A stretch of DNA of 64,000 nt from Sarcina sp034439435. Its GTDB lineage: Bacteria; Bacillota; Clostridia; Clostridiales; Clostridiaceae. Under the pieces are notes generated by a model that saw only the letters and a list, made by a program, of their open reading frames with translations, did no database searches and was not told where the DNA came from. Position 1 is the stretch's first letter, and the number at the start of each line of letters is the position of its first letter. Below are positions 33,777 to 39,664 of this stretch, piece after piece. Position numbers and translations under genes: made by a program. The stretch is from contig NZ_JAPCKJ010000004.1 in assembly GCF_034439435.1 (NCBI RefSeq), forward strand, positions 124,001 to 188,000. Reading direction: 5' to 3'.

Positions 33777-35657
33777 TTGAAAGAATTAAAAGAATTATTT
33801 AAAAAGATGAAATGGATATATCTCCAGTCAAAATTAATACTCCCCTCTCTAATTTTGATAGTAATAATAAGCTCAACATTTTCTTTAATAGGAGTTTATA
33901 ATGCCTTAGTTTCAAAGAATCTAATTGATAGTGCTATTTCTGGAAATACTCCTGATGTTATAAAATGGCTAACAATAATGGCTTCTATAATGCTCCTTAA
34001 TATATTAAGTTCACCAATAACCACTTTAATAAAAACTTATACCTCAACTAAGATGTCTCAAACCCTTCAAAAAAAGATTTATGCCCATATAACTTATAGT
34101 AACTGGCAAGAATCTTCTAAACATCATAGTATGAGTCTTTTAAGTAGATTGACTAGCGATGTTGGTACTATTACAGGAACCGTTATGCAAACAATTCCTG
34201 CCATAATATCATTATCAGTAACCCTTCTTGCATCGCTTACAACTTTAATCTACTTAGCTCCTGCGGTAGCAATGGTAGCCGTTTTTATAGGTCCGTTCTT
34301 ATTGTTAATAAGTAGGTTATTTGCAAGAAAACTAAAAAAAATCTACAAAGAAATTCAAGAGGAAGATGTTAAATATAAGACTTTTATTCAAGAAAGCATA
34401 AAAAATTTAATAATCGTAAAAACTTTTTGTCTAGAAAAAGTCAATTTAGATAAGTTAAGCGAAATCCAAAAGAAAAGATTTCACCTTAGTATGAAAAATA
34501 CTAAAATAGGGATAAAGTCTGGAATGACTTTAAGTATCTGCTCTTCTATAGCATATTTCACAATCTTTTGTTGGGGAGCATTAAATCTTTCAAAAGGAAT
34601 AGGAACTTATGGAACTCTTATGGCAATGCTTCAACTCTATAATAAAATTCAAGGTCCTTTTTCAGCATTAGCTGGTACATTTCCTAGTTTAGTTGGCTCC
34701 ATAGCTGCCACTGAAAGACTTATGGAAATTGAATCCTTGTCTCTGGAGAATCATAAAGATTTGGAAGATGGTTTAGATGCTTTATGTACACCTAAAAAAT
34801 TAAAAACTAATAGGAAGAATTTTGAGGACTCTATGGATATAAATTCAATTAACTCTAATTACTCAAAAGAATATATAACTAATGATTTAAATATTAATTT
34901 TAAGGATGTTTCCTTCTCCTATGATGAAAACAAACCAATTTTAAAAGATTTAAATCTCTCTATAGAAGCTGGTGAAATAATAGGATTAATTGGACCATCT
35001 GGACAAGGTAAAACAACATTAATTAAAATTCTTCTTTCACTACTTAATATTAATGATGGAAATGTTTCTTTAAGTTCAAGTGAATATGCTGATTCTTTAA
35101 TAGCTATAGATTCTTTGAAGGAAGAAGATGAAAATAAATCAAAGGAATTTTATTATAGGAATGAATTAGCACCTATTCATAGAGAACTTATATCCTATGT
35201 TCCTCAGGGAGATACTCTTTTTTCAGGAACCATAGAAGAAAATCTAAGACATGGTAAACCTAATGCAACTTTGGATGAAATAATTAAAGCAACTAAAAAA
35301 GCCTGTGCTTTTGATTTTATAGAAGAATTAACTGAAGGCTTTAATACAGTTATTGGAGAAAATGGTCTTGGAATATCTGGAGGACAAGCTCAGAGAATAG
35401 CCATAGCCAGAGCATTTTTAAGAGATAAGCCGATCTTAATTCTGGATGAAGCAACATCAGCCTTAGATCCTGAAACAGAACTTAAAGTTATTAAGGAAGT
35501 TAAAAATCTTCCTCATAAGCCGCTCTGCATAATAATAACTCATAGACCATTAGCTTTGGGTATATGTAATAGAATTTTAGAACTTAAAGATGGTTTTATA
35601 AATGAGATAAACAAAGAAAATCTAGAAAAGATAACTCTTATTGAAAATATTAACTAA
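33777..35657 (+). CDS. ABC exporter, fused permease and ATPase (peptide export type)
   Basis: This 626-residue half-transporter has six membrane helices in residues 20-290, then an ATPase domain from about 370: Walker A GLIGPSGQGKTTL, Q-loop SYVPQGDTLFSGTIEENL, signature LGISGGQAQRIAIARA, Walker B ILILDEATSALD and H-loop IIITHR. There is no N-terminal C39 peptidase domain, so it exports already processed peptide. The TTG at 33777-33779 is chosen because GAGAGGTG lies eight bases upstream; the frame also runs to a TTG at 33759 that would include that site. It is convergent with the RiPP precursors and is the probable exporter and immunity pump, like PadeD of paeninodin clusters. A lipid exporter is the alternative. 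Confidence 0.88.
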   Translation: MKELKELFKKMKWIYLQSKLILPSLILIVIISSTFSLIGVYNALVSKNLIDSAISGNTPDVIKWLTIMASIMLLNILSSPITTLIKTYTSTKMSQTLQKKIYAHITYSNWQESSKHHSMSLLSRLTSDVGTITGTVMQTIPAIISLSVTLLASLTTLIYLAPAVAMVAVFIGPFLLLISRLFARKLKKIYKEIQEEDVKYKTFIQESIKNLIIVKTFCLEKVNLDKLSEIQKKRFHLSMKNTKIGIKSGMTLSICSSIAYFTIFCWGALNLSKGIGTYGTLMAMLQLYNKIQGPFSALAGTFPSLVGSIAATERLMEIESLSLENHKDLEDGLDALCTPKKLKTNRKNFEDSMDINSINSNYSKEYITNDLNINFKDVSFSYDENKPILKDLNLSIEAGEIIGLIGPSGQGKTTLIKILLSLLNINDGNVSLSSSEYADSLIAIDSLKEEDENKSKEFYYRNELAPIHRELISYVPQGDTLFSGTIEENLRHGKPNATLDEIIKATKKACAFDFIEELTEGFNTVIGENGLGISGGQAQRIAIARAFLRDKPILILDEATSALDPETELKVIKEVKNLPHKPLCIIITHRPLALGICNRILELKDGFINEINKENLEKITLIENIN

Positions 35658-35751
35658 TTCCTATATTTTAAGTAATGTTGATTTTTAGATAATTCTTTAA
35701 AATTCTTAATTTTACGAAATATTTCTATTAGATTATTTATATAAAAAAACA

Positions 35752-35781
35752 ACTGATTAATTCATACTTGAATTAATCAGT
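35752..35781. terminator. Bidirectional terminator between exporter and precursor 1
   Basis: A perfect 13-bp stem ACTGATTAATTCA / TGAATTAATCAGT has a TACT loop, with an A-run before and a T-run after. It can end both the exporter transcript (plus) and the precursor 1 transcript (minus). Confidence 0.88.
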
Positions 35782-35796
35782 CATTTTTTATATTTC

Positions 35797-36027
35797 TTAA
35801 CTAGCGTTAGGCTTAATACCCTGGCAGCAAGGACAGCCTTTGTCTATCCATGCTCCATGATCATGTCCCTTATTTCCTGCATCAATAGGATTAAACTGAA
35901 AATCTTCGCAGTAACACCAAGCTGGTCTTCCACCATCATTACCATTGCCATCTCCGCTTCCAAAAGTATCTGTTTTTGTGTTTTCAACGCCTAAAATCAT
36001 TAGTTCTGGATTTTCCCATCTTTTCAT
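35797..36027 (-). CDS. RiPP precursor peptide 1 (lasso-type leader, Cys/His-rich core)
   Basis: This 76-residue peptide has a leader MKRWENPELMILGVENTK (one residue from the other two precursors) with W4xxP7 and T17, the spacing of paeninodin-type lasso leaders. The rest is glycine/asparagine-rich (GSGDGNGNDGG), then C38-Y-C40, G-H55-D-H57-G, C65-P-C67-C68 and a C-terminal Ser76. The arrangement CxC, GHxHG, CPCC matches precursor 3. The ATG at 36025-36027 aligns with the other precursors; a GTG at 36036 extends the frame but lies in the ribosome site. It is preceded by the conserved leader hairpin and a decayed B1 copy, with its own promoter near 36396-36424. No lasso-compatible core position 1 is evident after T17-K18. 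Confidence 0.85.
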   Translation of the reverse strand: MKRWENPELMILGVENTKTDTFGSGDGNGNDGGRPAWCYCEDFQFNPIDAGNKGHDHGAWIDKGCPCCQGIKPNAS

Positions 36028-36125
36028 AAACTTCACCCCTAAAATTTATTAATATTTATATTTAATAGTCATCAATTAAATTTGAAACCTTTAGTTAAAA
36101 CTTCTTTAATGACTAGTTATATAGC
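36028..36125 (-). promoter_or_regulatory. Conserved structured 5' leader of precursor 1
   Basis: About 95 bases just before the start are nearly identical upstream of all three precursor genes. On the minus strand AGTCATTAA (36106-36114) pairs with TTGATGACT (36067-36075) around a loop, and ATATTAATAAATTTTAGGGG follows to the ribosome site. It is probably an RNA control element or a binding site for a regulator of the peptide genes. Confidence 0.6.
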
Positions 36126-36150
36126 AAAGAAAATTTATATATCTTTTTTC

Positions 36151-36261
36151 ACTTTCACAATTTTCTCTATCTATATGATATTTATTGATCATTATATTTA
36201 TTACTTATGAAATAGGTTTAAGCTTATTAATTGAATCCAAACTTAAGAATTTATTATTCAT
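36151..36261 (-). pseudogene. Decayed second copy of the PqqD-like B1 gene
   Basis: Reading the minus strand from ATG at 36259-36261 gives NNKFLSLDSINKLKPIS, a stop, then VINIMINKYHIDRENCES. This matches the intact B1 protein (37941-38228) as NNKLLNLD at its start joined to DSINEPKAISKIIESIIKEYDIDRETCES further in, with an in-frame deletion of about 43 codons between. The DNA also matches upstream of the start, into the tail of the kinase gene. The copy runs directly into the leader of precursor 1, which shows that a block kinase-end/B1/precursor was duplicated and then lost B2 and most of B1. Confidence 0.8.
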
Positions 36262-36395
36262 AATAATTTCCTAAAGTTATATGATTTTAAAGAATTACTC
36301 TTTAAAAACTATTTTACAATATTTTACTTTATTGTCAAATACTAAAAATAAATCTTTTTTTAATATTCACTTGTTTTTTAATAATTAATTTAGTA

Positions 36396-36424
36396 TTTAT
36401 ACAGTTTTAGTAAAATTATTTCAA
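36396..36424 (-). promoter_or_regulatory. Promoter for precursor 1
   Basis: On the minus strand, TTGAAA (36419-36424) and TATAAA (36396-36401) are separated by 17 bases, a good vegetative sigma-A type promoter. Transcription would start near 36389 and pass through the decayed B1 copy and the conserved leader, giving a leader of about 360 bases. Confidence 0.6.
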
Positions 36425-36536
36425 AAAAATTAATTCTACTTAATACTACTTTTCCTTTTTAAATTTATTATCCTCATGCCTTTAGCTTTATAATCCTCTA
36501 TTTAACAAGCTTTTCTCTCATTGTATATAAATATCT

Positions 36537-36570
36537 ATATAACTTTTTTCAACAAATATTTTTTTGTTAA
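36537..36570. promoter_or_regulatory. Copy C of the shared 35-bp upstream motif
   Basis: ATATAACTTTTTTC is followed by CAACAAA...TTTGTTAA, about 110 bases upstream of the promoter at 36396-36424. Confidence 0.5.
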
Positions 36571-36747
36571 TCTTTTTTAAACTTTAAATAATATAAATCT
36601 GATGCAGTTTCTCACTTATTTTCTTCACATAAAATTATACATGTGCTTTAACTTTGACCTTATATTTACAACAAGTTCCTTACTTATAAAAGAATTCTTT
36701 TAAAAAAAATTTAGAAAAATTAAATGAAATAAAAATATAAATAAAAA

Positions 36748-36773
36748 AGCCAATGACTAAAAAATCATTGGCT
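36748..36773 (-). terminator. Terminator after precursor 2
   Basis: AGCCAATGA / TCATTGGCT form a 9-bp stem with an 8-base loop, followed on the minus strand by TTTTTT. It lies 15 bases after the precursor 2 stop. A degenerate version of the same sequence follows precursor 3. Confidence 0.82.
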
Positions 36774-36787
36774 CTTTTTATTAAGTA

Positions 36788-36982
36788 TTAGCTAAAAGTT
36801 GGAATTGGTCCACCTTCACCTTCATCTGGTAAAGGGTTAACTGGACAATGATGCTCTCCATGTCCAGGTGCATAGTGTTCTTTACATATTGGACACCACT
36901 TCTTTGCTTCAATATCAAGCATATCTTCTTTAGTGTTTTCAACTCCTAAAATCATTAATTCTGGATTTTCCCACTTTTTCAT
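36788..36982 (-). CDS. RiPP precursor peptide 2 (lasso-type leader, CxxC/His-rich core)
   Basis: This 64-residue peptide has a leader MKKWENPELMILGVENTK identical to precursor 3. The core starts EDMLDIEAKKW and contains C30-P-I-C33, H36, H41, H44, H45 and C46 in WCPICKEHYAPGHGEHHC, a zinc-ribbon-like spacing, followed by an acidic proline/glycine tail ending in Ser64. This core is unrelated in order to those of precursors 1 and 3, apart from the Cys/His content and the terminal Ser. Core position 1 would be Glu after T17-K18, which does not fit the Gly/Ala/Ser/Cys start of lasso peptides. AGGGGAG stands six bases before the ATG, and the conserved leader precedes it. Confidence 0.85.
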   Translation of the reverse strand: MKKWENPELMILGVENTKEDMLDIEAKKWCPICKEHYAPGHGEHHCPVNPLPDEGEGGPIPTFS

Positions 36983-37081
36983 AAATTCTCCCCTAACATT
37001 TATTAATATTTATATTTAATAGTCATCAATTAAATTTAAAACTTTTAAGTTAAAACTTCTTTAATAACTATTTATATAGCA
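36983..37081 (-). promoter_or_regulatory. Conserved structured 5' leader of precursor 2
   Basis: Copy of the leader element: AGTTATTAA (37061-37069) pairs with TTGATGACT (37021-37029). The C-to-T change in the first arm relative to the other copies still pairs as a G-U wobble, so the stem is kept. Confidence 0.6.
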
Positions 37082-37137
37082 AATAGATTTTAAATTAATA
37101 CTCTTGCGATTAAACTAAAAATCATTAACTCTTTTTA

Positions 37138-37350
37138 TTAGCTTAAACTTGGATTATTTGCGCAACAAGGGCAAAACTGTGGTTGTGTACCATGTGTATG
37201 TCCACTATTACCATTTCCTGCACCTGGGTTTCCATTGCCGTAGTTTATACAGTCACAATTCTGATCTGGTGGTGCTAATGGAATTAAATCTTCTTCCTTT
37301 GTGTTTTCAACTCCTAAAATCATTAATTCTGGATTTTCCCATTTTTTCAT
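37138..37350 (-). CDS. RiPP precursor peptide 3 (lasso-type leader, Cys/His-rich core)
   Basis: This 70-residue peptide has the shared 18-residue leader, then EEDLIPLAPPDQ, C32-D-C34, a glycine/asparagine stretch (NYGNGNPGAGNGNSG), H51-T-H53, C60-P-C62-C63 and a C-terminal Ser70. Its CxC, GHxHG, CPCC order matches precursor 1, so the two share a core plan. It is the first precursor after B2 and is probably on the same transcript as the modification genes. The expected terminator after it is degenerate, so precursor 2 is probably reached by read-through. There are no lasso ring acceptors (Asp/Glu) at core positions 7-9. Confidence 0.85.
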   Translation of the reverse strand: MKKWENPELMILGVENTKEEDLIPLAPPDQNCDCINYGNGNPGAGNGNSGHTHGTQPQFCPCCANNPSLS

Positions 37351-37437
37351 AAATTTCTACTCCTAACGTTTATTAATATTTATATTTAACAGTCATCAAT
37401 TGAATTTGAAACTTCTTTAATGACTAGTTATATAGCG
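37351..37437 (-). promoter_or_regulatory. Conserved structured 5' leader of precursor 3
   Basis: Copy of the leader element: AGTCATTAA (37417-37425) pairs with TTGATGACT (37391-37399). The loop is about 14 bases shorter than in the other two copies while both stem arms are kept. Confidence 0.6.
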
Positions 37438-37510
37438 AAAATTTTTATATTAACTTGATTTCAAATTAATAATCTTATAATTAAAATAATAAAATATTGG
37501 TTAACTTAAT

Positions 37511-37966
37511 TTATTTTGCAAAGCAGTTAACTCTTATATAATTTAAATCTCCATTTCCACCTGTTACAAACAATTCACCACATCTAAGCCAAGAATGAGC
37601 TAACATATTACTACCATCCCTAGCTACTCCTAAATATAAAGTTGTTTCTACCCCTTTATCCTTTAAAAGCTTTTGTGCTGTCATAGCTTGTACTAAGCAT
37701 TTACTTTCCCATGGAGTATGTGAACTTGCAAGTCTAACAATAAATCCTACTTTTTTTGCAATTTTATAATGCTCTATGTCACTTTTGAAATTACTTTCCT
37801 TACCTTTTTCACCAAGTAGCCTTTTTACTTTACCAAAGTTTATGTTTAGTATAATAAACCTGTAAAATCCACAAAGTATAAATGCCTTACAAAACATAAC
37901 TTTACTTTCAAAATCTATTTTAAAAAAAGTTTTAATCTTTCTATTTAATAAAGACAAGCTCTTCAT
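37511..37966 (-). CDS. Lasso-type B2 protein: transglutaminase-like leader peptidase
   Basis: This 151-residue protein of the Transglut_core3 / lasso B2 family has WESKCLVQAMTAQKLL with the catalytic Cys90, then TTLYLGVARDG and LAHSWLRCG with the catalytic His124. A third acidic residue is not obvious. In lasso systems B2 removes the leader after B1 has delivered the precursor. The N-terminal 45 residues (LNRKIKTFFKIDFESKVMFCKAFILCGFYRFII) match the usual helical extension of B2 proteins. It overlaps the end of B1 by 26 bases and is followed by precursor 3, so the three work together. Here the product would be a leaderless linear peptide because the lasso cyclase is absent. Confidence 0.88.
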   Translation of the reverse strand: MKSLSLLNRKIKTFFKIDFESKVMFCKAFILCGFYRFIILNINFGKVKRLLGEKGKESNFKSDIEHYKIAKKVGFIVRLASSHTPWESKCLVQAMTAQKLLKDKGVETTLYLGVARDGSNMLAHSWLRCGELFVTGGNGDLNYIRVNCFAK

Positions 37967-38228
37967 GATTTAGCTTCTCCAAATACTCTAAAACTTTGCT
38001 TTCACAAGTTTCCCTATCTATATCGTATTCTTTTATTATTGACTCTATTATTTTTGAAATAGCTTTAGGTTCATTAATTGAATCCCATATAACACTTCCT
38101 GTTTCATTTAACATAAAGTATTTACCCTTATCTAAGTCCATCATGACCTTTTCTCCATTTAACTCAGTTACATCTACATCCTCTTTTTGAGAAACTACTG
38201 TATCTAAATTTAACAATTTATTATTCAT
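37941..38228 (-). CDS. Lasso-type B1 protein: PqqD-like precursor recognition element
   Basis: This 95-residue RRE protein starts NNKLLNLDTVVSQKEDVDVTELNGEKVMMDLDKGKYFMLNETGSVIWDSI. The short beta strands followed by YFMLNETGSVIWD and a helix are the hallmark of PqqD, which binds the leader peptide. I took the second of two adjacent ATGs (38226-38228), as it sits better behind AGGGG. It ends overlapping B2 by 26 bases. It should bind the WENPEL leader shared by the three precursors and present them to B2 and other enzymes. A decayed second copy is at 36151-36261. Confidence 0.88.
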   Translation of the reverse strand: MNNKLLNLDTVVSQKEDVDVTELNGEKVMMDLDKGKYFMLNETGSVIWDSINEPKAISKIIESIIKEYDIDRETCESKVLEYLEKLNHEELVFIK

Positions 38229-38257
38229 CATAATCCCCTACCTTTATATAAATAAAT

Positions 38258-39178
38258 TTAACAATTGCACTTTAACTTTAATTCGCTTTCTATAAGCTTA
38301 ATTTGTTTATCTACAGAAAACTGATCTCTAGGTCTTTTTATTCTATAGACTAAAACTTTTTTTGCTATATTTATAACTTTTTTAAAATAAACTGGTGGAA
38401 TTCCATGAGGTGCTATAAGTTCTATTCTATATATATTTCTTAAGATTGCTTTCATCTTATCCCCACCTAAAACTTCCTCTATTTTAACTTCTTCTCCCTC
38501 ATAAGGTTCAATTTCAAATATAGCTTCTAACTTTCTTTTTTCTTTTATAAAACTTTTATGAGCAGGTATTACATATTTTTCTCTACCTTCATCTATCAAC
38601 TTAAAATCTTCAATATTATATCCCATCTTCTCCATGGCATCTCTACATATTTTTTGTTGAGGATAAGCTGGCTCAACGAATATTTCATCTTGAAACTCCC
38701 TAGTTGAAGACACATCATCCGCTATAAAAGGATATTCATAATGCCTAAAGGCATTTGTTAATGTTGATTTTCCAGCTCCACTTTGACCAGTTAAAATTAT
38801 TGCCTTTTCTCCTATTAATATAGATCCACCATGAATTGCAACCTTATTTCTTTGTGATAAAATCATTCCAAAAGATGTTCCCAATATAAATGTTTTTACC
38901 ATTTGTTTATCTGTATTTTCTGAAGGCTGTACGATTATGTTTTCTCCATCATATACGTAAAAACTTCCAACGTTCTTAACAGTAAAAACCATTTTATTGA
39001 CATCATATTTAAACCAAGAATAACTTGGTATTCCGTCAATAACTTCCTTTGGGATTATTCCCTTTATGATTTTAATATCTATTTTATTTTCCTCTACCTC
39101 TTCTGTTGGTGAAAGCTCTGAAATCTCTATATCTGATTTCACATTTAAACCATAAACCCTATAATAATATTTTTTCAT
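38258..39178 (-). CDS. HPr-kinase-like protein (PadeK-type peptide kinase)
   Basis: This 306-residue protein has a P-loop GQSGAGKST at residues 131-139 preceded by VAIHGGSILIGEKAIILT, and ADDVSS with Asp154-Asp155, as in the catalytic core of HPr kinase. The N-terminal 110 residues are unlike HprK and form a separate domain. In paeninodin clusters a homologous kinase phosphorylates the C-terminal Ser of the lasso peptide, and all three precursors here end in Ser. The predicted role is phosphorylation of that residue before export; this is inferred, not shown. It lies between the unknown 137-residue gene and B1, 27 bases from B1. Confidence 0.85.
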   Translation of the reverse strand: MKKYYYRVYGLNVKSDIEISELSPTEEVEENKIDIKIIKGIIPKEVIDGIPSYSWFKYDVNKMVFTVKNVGSFYVYDGENIIVQPSENTDKQMVKTFILGTSFGMILSQRNKVAIHGGSILIGEKAIILTGQSGAGKSTLTNAFRHYEYPFIADDVSSTREFQDEIFVEPAYPQQKICRDAMEKMGYNIEDFKLIDEGREKYVIPAHKSFIKEKRKLEAIFEIEPYEGEEVKIEEVLGGDKMKAILRNIYRIELIAPHGIPPVYFKKVINIAKKVLVYRIKRPRDQFSVDKQIKLIESELKLKCNC

Positions 39179-39236
39179 ACTTAATCCTCAATAATATATT
39201 TTTAGAATAATTGATATATTTTTTAAAAGCCTAAAA

Positions 39237-39650
39237 TTATTTATATTTAAGCTTTACCGTAACACATCCATGATCATCCTTATGTAACTTTGTAAGTTTT
39301 GCTCTTATTGTTCCCCATCTAAAGGAGCGTTTTTGCCATTCTAAGCTCTCTAGTTCAACCCCTAAGTTTCTTTTCACCCATTCTTCGTAAAACTTAATTT
39401 CATCCTTATTTATATTATCTATACTTCTTAATTCTATTTCTTTAGGATTAATCCCATAAAAATCTATATCAATAAGGAAATCTAGATTATCAATTTTAAC
39501 AGGATCTAAAACTTCAAATTTATATTTATTATTAAATTCTGAAGTTGTATATTTATAATTTTTTTTTAGATATCTTTCAAAAAAGAACCGCATAGTTCTT
39601 TTTTTTACTTTCCTTTTTCCAATTTTAATTTGCCCCTTGCATAAACTCAT
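39237..39650 (-). CDS. Unknown 137-residue protein in the RiPP operon
   Basis: I do not recognise this protein. It is basic at the N-terminus (QIKIGKRKVKKRTMRFFFERYLKKNYKY), then acidic and mixed, ending WQKRSFRWGTIRAKLTKLHKDDHGCVTVKLKYK. No signal peptide, membrane helix or known motif is seen. The ATG at 39648-39650 is chosen because GGGGG lies five bases upstream; an ATG four codons earlier sits before that site. It lies between the nucleotidyltransferase and the kinase, in the direction of the RiPP genes. As it is the only gene of the cassette without a lasso counterpart known to me, it is a candidate for a new tailoring or immunity role. Confidence 0.75.
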   Translation of the reverse strand: MSLCKGQIKIGKRKVKKRTMRFFFERYLKKNYKYTTSEFNNKYKFEVLDPVKIDNLDFLIDIDFYGINPKEIELRSIDNINKDEIKFYEEWVKRNLGVELESLEWQKRSFRWGTIRAKLTKLHKDDHGCVTVKLKYK

Positions 39651-39664
39651 AATGTCCCCCATAT

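Larger units (their letters stand above)
36375..36692. repeat. Intergenic promoter block, copy C of the ~320-bp duplication
   Basis: Diverged copy of 33395-33714 in the same orientation, lying between precursors 1 and 2. The two copies flank a segment holding the exporter gene and precursor 1. This suggests that the segment arrived or expanded by duplication of the polysaccharide promoter region. Confidence 0.7.

Noticed and set aside
35797..37350. Classical lasso peptides from the three precursors
   Set aside because: After the T17-K18 leader end the first core residues are Thr or Glu, acidic residues are not at positions 7-9 in precursor 3, the cores are over 45 residues long, and no cyclase gene is present.
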